Below, piece after piece: positions 1 through 8,116 of a stretch of 64,000 nucleotides of DNA. The notes under the pieces were generated by a model, which had not been told where the DNA came from, ran no database searches, and saw only the letters and a list, made by a program, of their open reading frames with translations. The position numbers and the translations under genes were made by a program. The DNA comes from Candidatus Sulfurimonas marisnigri (GTDB lineage Bacteria > Campylobacterota > Campylobacteria > Campylobacterales > Sulfurimonadaceae): positions 496,001-560,000 of the forward strand of contig NZ_CP054493.1 in the NCBI RefSeq assembly GCF_015265475.1. The letters run 5' to 3'. Position 1 is the first letter of the stretch; every line of letters starts with the position of its first letter.

Positions 1-22
1 AATAATCAAAAGGAAACACTTT

Positions 23-358
23 ATGTATACAGTACAAATGGAACAAGAATGTGAATGTTTTAAAAAAAGTGAATACTCAAATAATAATACATTTAAAACA
101 CAGCAGGATGCATATAATTATTCAAATATTGTAGCTGAACTTATGAATGAAGAATTCTGTGGTCAACATACTTTCTATTCCCAAAGAGCTGAAGGTGATA
201 ACTTTGTAATTAGAGTGGCTATAAATGCTACTGCTGTCTCTGGTTGTAGCACTGGTGTTAGTTGTGATGTTGGTTGTGGCTCTACTGATGATTGGTCTCT
301 TGAATCTACTGCTGACGCTAATAATGACAGCTGTGGTACTGGCTGTGGCTGCTCTTAA
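23..358 (+). CDS. Cys-rich small protein, unknown function
   Basis: Encodes 111 residues and starts at ATG 23 behind an AAGGAAA ribosome site. The first half contains a CECF motif and mixed polar sequence. The last 40 residues are rich in Cys and Gly, with GCS, SCDVGCGS and a terminal GTGCGCS. No signal peptide or membrane segment is visible. Closely spaced CxC and CxxxC pairs suggest metal, Fe-S or disulfide chemistry, but this is inference; I do not recognise the family. The gene upstream lies outside the window, so operon context is unknown. Two hairpins follow the stop codon. Confidence 0.75.
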   Translation: MYTVQMEQECECFKKSEYSNNNTFKTQQDAYNYSNIVAELMNEEFCGQHTFYSQRAEGDNFVIRVAINATAVSGCSTGVSCDVGCGSTDDWSLESTADANNDSCGTGCGCS

Positions 359-380
359 GTTGTAGGCTCACAATATTTGA

Positions 381-402
381 ATGCATTAAGGAGCTAATGC
401 AT
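381..402 (+). terminator. hairpin after the Cys-rich gene
   Basis: A perfect 8-bp stem (ATGCATTA / TAATGCAT) encloses a six-base loop, 23 bases after the stop of the Cys-rich gene. Only a weak T-run (ATTTT) follows, so it may be a poor terminator or an mRNA-stabilising hairpin. Confidence 0.4.
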
Positions 403-483
403 AGATTTTACCAAAAAGTGTTCAGTATTTTTACTAAGTATGGATTTGTGACTCACTAAGAAACGCTACTAAAGAGTGGCATC

Positions 484-509
484 GAATAGGCAGTTCAATC
501 CGCCTATTC
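484..509. terminator. shared hairpin between convergent genes
   Basis: An 8-bp perfect stem (GAATAGGC / GCCTATTC) with a 10-base loop lies between the Cys-rich gene and the convergent thioesterase gene, 11 bases from the thioesterase stop codon. It probably serves as a bidirectional terminator. The AATAGGC core also occurs in the serS terminator and in the terminator of the serS fragment. Confidence 0.5.
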
Positions 510-519
510 ATGCTAAAGA

Positions 520-924
520 TCATAGTAATTCTTTTACATAATCATTTATATCATCGCGAATGACATCTCGAACATTGATTGGCTTTCTATCTTCATTTAA
601 GGTAACAAAGGTAAAAATTGCGTTTGTCACACTGTACTCTTCATGTGATTGTTTACAACGTACCATTACATTTACATTTATCTGTATGGAGGTGTTACCA
701 ACTTTTATAATCTCTGTATAGATTGTAACTATATCGCCATTCCTGATAGGCTTCAAAAAATGTAAATCTGTTACAGATATAGTAACAGCCCCCGAGTTTA
801 CAATATCTTCTACCGCGATAGAAGCCGCCTTATCCATCTTAGCCATAATCCAACCACCAAAAACGGTTCCTGAATGATTTAAATCACTTGGATATGCTCT
901 TCCTCTTAATGATATTTGCTTCAT
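520..924 (-). CDS. acyl-CoA thioesterase, YciA-like hotdog fold
   Basis: Encodes 134 residues, a normal length for single-hotdog YciA/Acot-type thioesterases that hydrolyse acyl-CoA to free acid and CoA in the cytoplasm. The N-terminal stretch NHSGTVFGGWIMAKMD matches the family pattern N-x-x-G-x-x-F-G-G-x-x-M-x-x-M-D, and a second conserved segment (residues about 45-60, VTDLHFLKPI) forms the substrate-side strand. The ATG at 924 follows an AGGATTGAGGTT ribosome site. It is a lone gene, convergent with the upstream Cys-rich gene. Family assignment is firm; substrate preference cannot be read. Confidence 0.85.
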   Translation of the reverse strand: MKQISLRGRAYPSDLNHSGTVFGGWIMAKMDKAASIAVEDIVNSGAVTISVTDLHFLKPIRNGDIVTIYTEIIKVGNTSIQINVNVMVRCKQSHEEYSVTNAIFTFVTLNEDRKPINVRDVIRDDINDYVKELL

Positions 925-1150
925 AACCTCAATCCTTTTTGTTATATTGAGCTCTATATATTCTAGAATATTATATACGTATTATTAAAATATCTGTGTA
1001 TTTACTGTATATAAATTAATCATACTCTAGATTATTATAGTGTAGTTGAAAATAATTTAAGTAGTAGAAATAGTGCATGTTCAAGAAAAAATCAAGTTAT
1101 CTTTATAAGTAGTTGTTTTGTGCATAAAACACTATTCAAAGCGGGTAGCT

Positions 1151-1182
1151 AATAGGCATACTTTAAAATAAATATGCCTATT
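1151..1182 (-). terminator. terminator of the serS 3' fragment
   Basis: A 10-bp perfect stem (AATAGGCATA / TATGCCTATT) with a 12-base loop lies just beyond the stop codon of the serS fragment. It is homologous to the palindrome behind the intact serS, so the duplicated segment extended past the coding end into the terminator. Confidence 0.65.
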
Positions 1183-1190
1183 TATAGAAA

Positions 1191-1430
1191 CTACATTCCT
1201 AAATAAGGTTTTAAAACTTCAGGAATATCTATACTTCCATCTTCGTTTTGATTATTTTCCATAATAGCTACTAAAGTTCTGCCAACAGCTAAAGAAGAGC
1301 CGTTTAACGTATGAACAAAAGAGTTTTTCTTTCCATCTTTGAAGCGTATTTTTGCACATCTTGCTTGGAACTCTCTTGTGTTTGAGATAGAAGAGATTTG
1401 ACGGTAAGTTGCTTGTCCTGGTAACCAAAC
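1191..1430 (-). pseudogene. serS 3'-end fragment (duplicate)
   Basis: About 79 codons match the C terminus of the intact SerS encoded at 5832-7082, from [10 protein letters not shown] through class II motif 3 ([23 protein letters not shown]) to the final PYLG. I count 6 amino-acid differences over this stretch. Homology stops abruptly near 1430, where the 5' flank becomes unrelated, so there is no catalytic domain and no proper start. The copy has the same orientation as the complete gene 4.6 kb away. The divergence suggests that one 3' end came from a different lineage rather than from a recent local duplication. Confidence 0.85.
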
Positions 1431-1589
1431 GGCAGTGGATATACTTCTTATGTACATGTACCAAAGTGTTAGTATACAAATAGTTTGACTAAGATTATTT
1501 AGTTTATGATTATAGTTTTGGCAGTATATAGGCAGTTACTATTGGGTTTTTAATGGTATTTTCTTATAAAGAATTATTTTAGATTAGGA

Positions 1590-1694
1590 TTCCAAAATCC
1601 TTTAAGGTTTGTGGAACTTTGCAGTTTTTACTTTTTGAACACTTTGTGGAACATGGAAAACTAATATGAGTGCTTCGTGTTCCAAAAATAAGAA
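1590..1694 (+). repeat. dispersed intergenic repeat, copy 1
   Basis: The reverse complement of this segment matches 20713-20820. The central 64 bases (1611-1674) differ at only three positions by eye, and both flanks continue at roughly 85% identity. It contains two direct GTGGAAC heptamers (1611 and 1646). No coding frame is conserved, so it could be a MITE-like element, an IS remnant or an RNA-encoding unit. Both copies lie in accessory intergenic DNA. Confidence 0.75.
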
Positions 1695-1824
1695 GTTATG
1701 AGGTTTAAGTTTAGTGTGACTTCGGATGCTGGAATTTCATCGAGATAGACTCTGAATGGCACCGAATAATTGTAATGATTAGTCTTTAATACTGTGTAGA
1801 ATAACTTTATGAAAGTTGTTAATT

Positions 1825-1842
1825 AAAAAGCCAACATTGGCT
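1825..1842 (-). terminator. terminator downstream of usp
   Basis: On the minus strand the hairpin AGCCA-ATGT-TGGCT is followed directly by a T-run. It lies about 110 bases after the usp stop codon and fits a small rho-independent terminator for that gene. Confidence 0.5.
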
Positions 1843-1951
1843 TACCCGGTCGGCAATAATTTACATTGTAGAAGATGCTTTTTCATCAAAATATGGTTCA
1901 TTTTTGTACTATATTTAAACTTGCTGGCAGTACAGGAGAGAATTGATAAAA

Positions 1952-2818
1952 TCAATCTTTAGCTACATAAATCAACACATCACAGGGAGATGTTTTTAAG
2001 ATATATGAAGCAACGCTTCCCAATAATGCTTTAAGTCCTGCAGTGCCCTGTGAACCTATAACTACAAGATCGTAAGAGTCTTTTTTTATGTATTGAAGTA
2101 TTACTTTTTTATAATCTAGCTTTCCATCCATCACTTTTCCTTTTTCAGCAGAGACATCTTTTATGAAATCCTTCATCTCTTTTGTAGCACGAACTTTCGC
2201 CATTTTATTAGAGTGTTCTAAATCATATCCATATGGGATGTATGGACCTTTTATATCGATTGTCTCGTAGGTGTGAATTACACTTATTTTTGCTTTTGGA
2301 AAAATATTTTTTGCAATCAAGATACTCTGTTTTGATTGTGTTTCGAAATCTGTTGGAGCTAATATATCTTGATAGTTACCTTCGACATTCTTCTTGACAA
2401 TTAAAACTGGCGAATGACTTTGATTTACTACTTTTTGTGCGGTTGTTCCCAGCAAATTTTTTCCGCCTTTTGACTTACTGTGCACCCCTATAATAATCAT
2501 ATCTGCTTTATATGACTTTGCTGCATGAAGTATCACATCATCAGCATCACCTTCTTTTACAGAGACTGAACAAGTTATCTTGCCATCTGTATTCAGTCCT
2601 TTTATCTTTTTCTCTATCTTTTCTTTAACGCCACTCTTATCAATGGAAATTTCACCTCTATTAAAATAGTTTGGCATAGCCAACCAAGGTATTTGTATAG
2701 CATGAATAACAAATAATTGAGCCTTATTCTCTCTTGCCAACATAAATGCTCTTTTTAAAACATTATTTGATTTTTCTAAAATATCTATTCCGACAACAAT
2801 TCTTTTTAGCGTTTTCAT
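1952..2818 (-). CDS. universal stress protein, two Usp domains
   Basis: Encodes 288 residues with two tandem UspA folds. Domain 1 (about 5-142) starts KRIVVGIDILEKS and ends IIIGVHSKSKGGKNLLGTTA followed by SPVLIVKK. Domain 2 (about 148-288) ends VVIGSQGTAGLKALLGSVAS and CDVLIYV. Both carry the G-x2-G-x9-G-S/T signature of ATP-binding Usp proteins. There are two adjacent ATG codons; the second (2818) has better spacing from the AAAGG ribosome site. It is divergent from the SLC13 permease gene. Such proteins act in the cytoplasm under stress or energy limitation; the specific trigger is unknown. Confidence 0.88.
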   Translation of the reverse strand: MKTLKRIVVGIDILEKSNNVLKRAFMLARENKAQLFVIHAIQIPWLAMPNYFNRGEISIDKSGVKEKIEKKIKGLNTDGKITCSVSVKEGDADDVILHAAKSYKADMIIIGVHSKSKGGKNLLGTTAQKVVNQSHSPVLIVKKNVEGNYQDILAPTDFETQSKQSILIAKNIFPKAKISVIHTYETIDIKGPYIPYGYDLEHSNKMAKVRATKEMKDFIKDVSAEKGKVMDGKLDYKKVILQYIKKDSYDLVVIGSQGTAGLKALLGSVASYILKTSPCDVLIYVAKD

Positions 2819-3095
2819 CATATACCTTTCTTTTTTCTTTCTTTAATACATACATTCTTTAGATTTCTCTAGCTTACTCTTTTTTTATTAAAAGGAACAT
2901 CTTTTTTGTGGCCATTTAATGATTAAAGAATTTTTATATCCCGATTTTTCCAATATTTTTAAACTTTTATCGGCCTCTATTTTGTATCTGTTTAAGAAAT
3001 AATAGGACATATTCGATATACTGATAATATAAAATGATAGGAGGGGGTAGTACTCTGCTGATCACAACACTTTTAATTAATACAAGAGATTTTTT

Positions 3096-4958
3096 ATGAC
3101 AAACGATCAAGTTATAGTTATTGCTGTGCTATTTGCTACTATGGTCATCTTCCTTTGGGGACGTTGGCGTCATGACTTGGTTGCAATGAGTGCTTTGCTG
3201 GTTTGCGTAGTCACGGGTCTAGTACCTGGTAATGAAGCTTTTTCCGGGTTTGCTCACCCGGCAGTAATTACGGTGGCCTGTGTGCTCGTACTCGGTCATG
3301 GCCTGTTGATTTCCGGTGCGATTGATATACTATCCCAACGATTCATTCCAACCTCTGCAGGACCAACTGTTAGTATTTTTGCACTCATCGGTTTGGCCGC
3401 CCTGTTGTCGGCTTTCATGAACAATGTTGGCGCCTTAGCCGTTCTCATGCCTGTGGCTATTCAGATGGCTGCCAAGCAGAACCTGCCTCCGGGTAAAATT
3501 CTTATGCCACTGGCCTTTGGCTCAATTCTTGGTGGCATGACCACACTCATCGGGACTCCGCCCAACCTGATCGTTTCCGAGTTCAGAGCGACCACAGGAA
3601 TGGAAAGCTTCAGTATATTTGACTTTACTCCTGTCGGTCTTGCAGTCGCTGCCTTTGGCATTGTTTTTGTCGGGCTTATCGGCTGGCGATTGGTACCCAC
3701 ACGAGAACAGGCGGATACTGGCAGCTTTGACAGTGCCAAATATCTTAGTGAAGTTCGTATTGTTGAAGGCAGTAAAGCGGTGAATAAGCGCTTGCGTGAA
3801 GTTGAGCAAATGCTGGATGAAGCCGATGCTCAGATTCTCAGCATGATACGCAATGATGTCCATATTTCTATACCAAATCCCTGGCGGGTATTAGAGGAAG
3901 GCGATATCCTGCTTATTGAAGTCGAGCCAGAGTCACTATCATCCGTACTTTCAAGCCTGGGCCTCAAGCTGGAAGAGGATTTAGTGTTAGCCGATGCAGA
4001 GAAGGGCAACACCGAAGAAGAAGTGGAGCCACTGCAAGCTGAGACGGGAACAATCAGCGAGGCTAATAATGAGAAAAACAATAGTGATAAGCATAAATCA
4101 TCAGAGGTGCTAATTCAGGAACTGGTAGTAAAGCCAAATGCAATTTTGATCGGCCGCTCGGCCTTAGCTCTTGACCTGCGAGCCAGATACGGTATTAGCC
4201 TATTGGCTATATCGAGAGAGGGTCATCGTTCGATTCAACGCTTAAGTTCTATTTCCATCAAGGCTGGTGATGTGTTACTTATGCAAGGAACACCTGAGGC
4301 AATTGCCAGTTTTGCCTCCTTATTCGGCTGTCTGCCGCTTGCTCCACGTGACATCCTGGTTCCCAAAAATGGACAGGCACTTATCGCTTCATTAATCATA
4401 GCTATTACAGTTGGCGCTACTGTATTAGGTCTATTCCCGGTGCCCGTGTTGTTCGCCGGTGCAGTGTTTGCCTATATCATGCTGGGTATCGTGCCGCTTC
4501 GATCTGTATACACAACTATCGATTGGCCGGTGATTGTGTTGTTAGCAGCGATGCTCCCGGTTGCCGGTGCTGTCGCCTCTACTGGTGCAGCTGACGCGAT
4601 TGCACATTTTTTGCTGGATAATGTAACACAGGGGAATGCTATCCTTGGGCTGATAACACTGCTAGTGGTTACTATGTTTCTTTCCGACCTGGTGAACAAT
4701 GCTGCCACGGCAGCGGTAATGTGCCCAATTGCAATCAGTACCGCGGCTCAACTCGAGGTAAATCCCGATGCCTTTTTAATGGCTATTGCAGTGGGAGCTT
4801 CCTGTGCTTTTTTGACACCTATCGGTCACCAAAACAATACCCTGATCCTTGGACCAAGCGGCTTTCGTTTTGGCGATTACTGGCGCATGGGACTACTGCT
4901 GGAAATCATTGTTGTAGCAGTAAGTGTACCCGCAATACTATGGGTCTGGCCACTATGA
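3096..4958 (+). CDS. SLC13/DASS-family permease with TrkA-C domains
   Basis: Encodes 620 residues, an inner-membrane transporter of the divalent-anion:sodium symporter (SLC13/CitT-like) superfamily. N-terminal helices (1-205) include FMNNVGALAVLMPVA and the loop GTPPNLIVSEF. Two TrkA-C (RCK_C) regulatory domains occupy about 210-300 and 335-420. Further helices (430-620) include FLSDLVNNAATAAVMCPIA, the mirror of the first half. Relatives carry sulfate or other anions; the substrate here is not determined. The base and codon use is strikingly different from its neighbours, visibly richer in G and C with frequent CTG, GCC and GGC codons, which argues for acquisition from a higher-GC, probably gammaproteobacterial, donor. 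An IS derivative begins 12 bases after its stop. Confidence 0.85.
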   Translation: MTNDQVIVIAVLFATMVIFLWGRWRHDLVAMSALLVCVVTGLVPGNEAFSGFAHPAVITVACVLVLGHGLLISGAIDILSQRFIPTSAGPTVSIFALIGLAALLSAFMNNVGALAVLMPVAIQMAAKQNLPPGKILMPLAFGSILGGMTTLIGTPPNLIVSEFRATTGMESFSIFDFTPVGLAVAAFGIVFVGLIGWRLVPTREQADTGSFDSAKYLSEVRIVEGSKAVNKRLREVEQMLDEADAQILSMIRNDVHISIPNPWRVLEEGDILLIEVEPESLSSVLSSLGLKLEEDLVLADAEKGNTEEEVEPLQAETGTISEANNEKNNSDKHKSSEVLIQELVVKPNAILIGRSALALDLRARYGISLLAISREGHRSIQRLSSISIKAGDVLLMQGTPEAIASFASLFGCLPLAPRDILVPKNGQALIASLIIAITVGATVLGLFPVPVLFAGAVFAYIMLGIVPLRSVYTTIDWPVIVLLAAMLPVAGAVASTGAADAIAHFLLDNVTQGNAILGLITLLVVTMFLSDLVNNAATAAVMCPIAISTAAQLEVNPDAFLMAIAVGASCAFLTPIGHQNNTLILGPSGFRFGDYWRMGLLLEIIVVAVSVPAILWVWPL

Positions 4959-4970
4959 TGTCGGAAAATG

Positions 4971-5522
4971 GGGCTTAATGAAAAATTTGGGCTCCTAAAT
5001 AATTATTTATTCTTATAATTTACCAGGTAGTCATCTACTATTTTAAGTTTCAAACTCTTACTAAATCCATTGTGTATTTTTAAAAGTTTTTTAATAGGAG
5101 AAAACACTCCGCCATCTAATGCATTTGTAGTGTTGTTAATAACTATATTTTTTTCATTCTTATACGTAAAAAGTTATGGAAGATGTGTTGTTAAGCTTTT
5201 TGTATGCTGATACAAGTTTTTGATGAGTAAATGATTCTTTTAAAGTTTCAGGTTTAACAGTTTTCTCTGCTAAAAAATCTCTATGCTTTTCATACCATTC
5301 ATTAAGTTTTTTTGTAAAAATAGTTTGAGTTGTTGATGTCAGGTTGTACATAATTTTTTGAAGATCTTTACCGGCTTCTAGTCTTGGATGCATTGTGATA
5401 TATCTTTGTATAACTTTCTTTTGATGAAAGTGACACATTTGTACTGGATAATCTTTAAAAGCCTTGTATAAGCCTCTTTTTCCATATGAATGTTTTAGGA
5501 GCCCAAATTTTTCATTAAGCCC
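4971..5522. mobile_element. internally deleted IS derivative with 29-bp TIRs
   Basis: Positions 4971-4999 and 5494-5522 form a perfect 29-bp inverted repeat beginning GGGCTTAATG and running to GCTCCTAAA. Between them lies only the C-terminal part of a transposase, so the 552-bp element looks like a non-autonomous, MITE-like deletion derivative. No identical target-site duplication is evident in the immediate flanks. It sits between the foreign SLC13 gene and the intact serS region. Confidence 0.8.
5003..5522 (-). pseudogene. transposase C-terminal remnant, frameshifted
   Basis: Reading leftwards, the frame contains KRGLYKAFKDYPVQMCHFHQ, then ends prematurely near 5160. After a one-base frame change it continues with NNTTNALDGGVFSPIKKLL and HNGFSKSLKLKIVDDYL to a stop at 5003. 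The MCHFHQ and NTTNALDG blocks are typical of a DDE transposase family common in Campylobacterota; I cannot name its IS family with confidence. The N-terminal half, including the first catalytic Asp, is missing. The apparent start codon at 5555 lies outside the inverted repeats, so the first dozen residues of that frame are host sequence. Confidence 0.75.
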
Positions 5523-5566
5523 AATATGGTGATAGTAGAATAACTCAACCAACAAAGAGCGAATCT

Positions 5567-5755
5567 ATGGATATTGTAAAAATTAAAGGTGGAAAGAATA
5601 TTTCATTAATCGCAGGTGAAATTGATATAGTGAAATTAAGAAAGTTTCAATCTAAAACATATGATTTACAAATGAAGGAACAATATAAAAATCCTTTTAA
5701 TAGTTTTAAACTGACTCCACCTAATTTTAAAATTTCTAAATTTCGTAAAAAATAA
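5567..5755 (+). CDS. small hypothetical protein
   Basis: A possible 62-residue basic protein begins MDIVKIKGGKNISL and ends FRKK. It lies between the IS derivative and serS, convergent with serS. The ribosome site (AAAGAGCG) is modest. No domain is recognised, and no membrane segment or signal peptide is visible. It could be a chance open frame in the scar left by rearrangement. Confidence 0.35.
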   Translation: MDIVKIKGGKNISLIAGEIDIVKLRKFQSKTYDLQMKEQYKNPFNSFKLTPPNFKISKFRKK

Positions 5756-5789
5756 AACACAATAAAAAATACCACTAAAAATGTGGCAG

Positions 5790-5817
5790 TAAATAGGCAG
5801 TATATACTGCCTATTTA
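5790..5817 (-). terminator. serS terminator, perfect palindrome
   Basis: A 28-bp perfect palindrome with half-site TAAATAGGCAGTAT lies 14 bases beyond the serS stop codon. It probably folds as a long stem acting as a terminator for serS and possibly for the small convergent frame. Its core is shared with the terminator at 1151-1182. Confidence 0.7.
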
Positions 5818-5831
5818 TAAAAAAAATATAA

Positions 5832-7082
5832 TTATATTCCTAAATAAGGTTTTAAAACTTCAGGTATATCTATTGAACCATCTTCGTTTTGGAAGTTTTC
5901 CATAATAGCTACTAAAGTTCTGCCAACAGCTAAAGATGAGCCGTTTAGTGTGTGAACAAAAGAATTTTTCTTTCCATCTTTATAACGGATTTTTGCACGT
6001 CTAGCTTGGAACTCTCTTGTGTTTGATACAGATGATATCTCACGGTAAGTTGCTTGACCAGGTAACCACACCTCTATATCAACTGTATTGGCCGCACTGA
6101 AACCTAAATCTCCAGTACATAGTGTTACTAGGCGGTGAGGAAGCTCAAGCGCAGTTAAAATATCAGATGCACATGTAACCATCTCACTAAATATTTCATC
6201 ACTTTGTTCAGGTTTTGCTAGAGTGACAAGTTCTACTTTGTGAAACTGATGCTGTCTAATCATGCCTCTTGTATCACGCCCTGCAGCTCCAGCCTCTTTT
6301 CTAAAACATGATGTATAAGCTGTCATTTTGATTGGTAGTTTATCTTCAGGAAGTATCTCATCCTGGTAGAGGTTGGTTACAGGAACTTCTGCAGTAGGAA
6401 TTAAAAATAACTCTTGGCCTTGCATTTTGTATAAGTCATCTTCAAACTTAGGAAGTTGCCCGGTTCCCTCTAGCGCAGCTCTGTTTACAAGTGCTGGAAC
6501 ACTAACTTCTTCAAAGCCTCTTTGGCGATTAAAGTCAAGCATAAAGTTTATAAGTGCACGCTCTAATCTTGCCCCCATACCAAAGCTTACACTAAAACGG
6601 CTAGTTGCAAGTTTAACGCCGCGTTCAAAGTCTATCCAGCCATTTTTCTCAGCTAGTTCCCAATGCTCTTTGGGTGTAAAGCTAAACTCTTTTGGCATTA
6701 AAACTTTTCTTATCTCTATATTGTCATTTTCGTCAGCGCCATCTGGAACATTATCATCCGGTATATTTGGGATACTCATGGCAAGAGTCTCTAACTCTTC
6801 TTGTTTAACTCTTTGAATCTCTAACGCCTCAGTTATTTTTATTTTATTTGCATCAACTTTAGCCTTAAGTGCACCAACATCTTTGCCTTCTCGTTTATAA
6901 ACTCCAAACTCTTTACTCATACTATTTTGAGCTGCTTGAAGTGTTTCAAAATCTGATTTTGCTAACTTTAGTTCTTCATTTTTAGTTTTTAAATTTTCAA
7001 TAAGTTTAGCATCAACACCTTTGCGCATTAACTTTGCACTAACGACATCAAAATCTTTTTGTAATAATTTTAAATCAATCAT
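5832..7082 (-). CDS. serS: seryl-tRNA synthetase
   Basis: Encodes 416 residues, the normal bacterial length. The enzyme charges tRNA-Ser, and tRNA-Sec where present, with serine using ATP. An N-terminal antiparallel coiled coil (about 1-110) binds the tRNA long arm. The class II catalytic core shows motif 1 around [18 protein letters not shown], motif 2 [21 protein letters not shown], and motif 3 in the C-terminal [16 protein letters not shown]. The metF-like gene lies 12 bases upstream on the same strand, suggesting cotranscription. A diverged copy of its last 79 codons lies at 1191-1430. Confidence 0.97.
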   Translation of the reverse strand: MIDLKLLQKDFDVVSAKLMRKGVDAKLIENLKTKNEELKLAKSDFETLQAAQNSMSKEFGVYKREGKDVGALKAKVDANKIKITEALEIQRVKQEELETLAMSIPNIPDDNVPDGADENDNIEIRKVLMPKEFSFTPKEHWELAEKNGWIDFERGVKLATSRFSVSFGMGARLERALINFMLDFNRQRGFEEVSVPALVNRAALEGTGQLPKFEDDLYKMQGQELFLIPTAEVPVTNLYQDEILPEDKLPIKMTAYTSCFRKEAGAAGRDTRGMIRQHQFHKVELVTLAKPEQSDEIFSEMVTCASDILTALELPHRLVTLCTGDLGFSAANTVDIEVWLPGQATYREISSVSNTREFQARRAKIRYKDGKKNSFVHTLNGSSLAVGRTLVAIMENFQNEDGSIDIPEVLKPYLGI

Positions 7083-7094
7083 AATCTTCCTATT

Positions 7095-8006
7095 TTATAT
7101 TAATATGTCACGAGCAAGTTGAAATTGGTTAGCTGTCATCAAGTGAATCTTTGGATGAAGTTTTTTAACATCATCAAAAAGCTTTTTACTAAGTTCAAAT
7201 CCAACTCTGTACTCTTCTTGAGCACCTTCTAGATTAGCTTCTCTAAGTGCTTCGAGCCAAGAGCCTGGCACATTTATTCCAGGCACATGAGCAGACAAAA
7301 ATTGTGCAGTACGTAGCTTAGTTATAGGAAATAGACCAATAATCAGCTCCCCTTTTTTATCTTCAGAACAACACTCAGCATTTGCTGCATCTCGAAGTTC
7401 TAAAAGCTGCAAAGCATTTTCTATGTCATAAACAGGTTGAGTGATAATCCCAATTGCTCCATGTTTTATCTTTTTTTGTATCTTCTTTTGAAGTGTTTTT
7501 GGATTTTTTGCATATGAGTTGACAACTGCAAAAGGGTAGAGTGTTTTAGGTTTTACTGTAAGTGGTTTACCTGCATAATTTATACCACTGTTAAAACAAG
7601 ATATGATGTCTAGTAAAAGAGAACTGTCCCCTTCAAATACACCTTTTGCATGTGGCTGGTCAGATATTGTCGCAGGGTCACCTGTAAGTGCTAGTATGGC
7701 TCTAATATCTACTTCATTTGCACCTAAGAGGTCTGATTGTAGAGCAATTTTGTTTCTATCTCGCATGCTCATAGTTGCAATAACTGGTTTATTAAATCTA
7801 TCCTGCAATATTTTGGCTGCAAAAAGAGCGTTATATTTTAGTTTAGCCAGCGGGTTGTCAGTCGTTGTAAAACCATCTACTAGTTTGTCAAGTTCTAACT
7901 CTGCAATCTTATCTACTGTTGGAGTGAAAACAGGGGAGTGACCAGGTGTGGTTTCTAGTGTAATATATGTATCATTTTTTAATTTATTTATCAGTTCATC
8001 AAACAA
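7095..8006 (-). CDS. metF: methylenetetrahydrofolate reductase family
   Basis: Encodes 303 residues with the MTHFR TIM-barrel pattern. ITLETTPGHSP lies near the N terminus, followed by TTTDNP, ALTGDP (folate/FAD site), a central region resembling PFAVVNSY, and GIITQPVYD, where the Gln-Pro pair is characteristic. It is expected to reduce 5,10-methylene-THF to 5-methyl-THF for methionine synthesis. It lies just upstream of serS on the same strand and is divergent from serB. Some Campylobacterota carry more than one MetF-like protein, so the exact role carries moderate uncertainty. Confidence 0.85.
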   Translation of the reverse strand: MFDELINKLKNDTYITLETTPGHSPVFTPTVDKIAELELDKLVDGFTTTDNPLAKLKYNALFAAKILQDRFNKPVIATMSMRDRNKIALQSDLLGANEVDIRAILALTGDPATISDQPHAKGVFEGDSSLLLDIISCFNSGINYAGKPLTVKPKTLYPFAVVNSYAKNPKTLQKKIQKKIKHGAIGIITQPVYDIENALQLLELRDAANAECCSEDKKGELIIGLFPITKLRTAQFLSAHVPGINVPGSWLEALREANLEGAQEEYRVGFELSKKLFDDVKKLHPKIHLMTANQFQLARDILI

Positions 8007-8116
8007 AAAAAGTCCTGCGTCTTGGTATTGTTAAGTGCACTAATAAATCAAATGTAACTAAGTTTTTAGTTAGCGCGGGTATAATTGCGACATTATAACT
8101 AAAGAGAGAAAAATAT

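Larger units (their letters stand above)
1458..1951. other. 494-bp gap between serS fragment and usp
   Basis: No credible gene is visible here. The gap holds one copy of a dispersed repeat of about 105 bp (1590-1694) and the terminator of the usp gene (1825-1842). The remainder is AT-rich sequence without recognisable coding potential on either strand. Confidence 0.6.

Noticed and set aside
4721-4978. Plus-strand 85-codon frame ending after the SLC13 stop
   Set aside because: It is an out-of-frame shadow of the SLC13 C terminus; the transporter helices and its composition explain the DNA.
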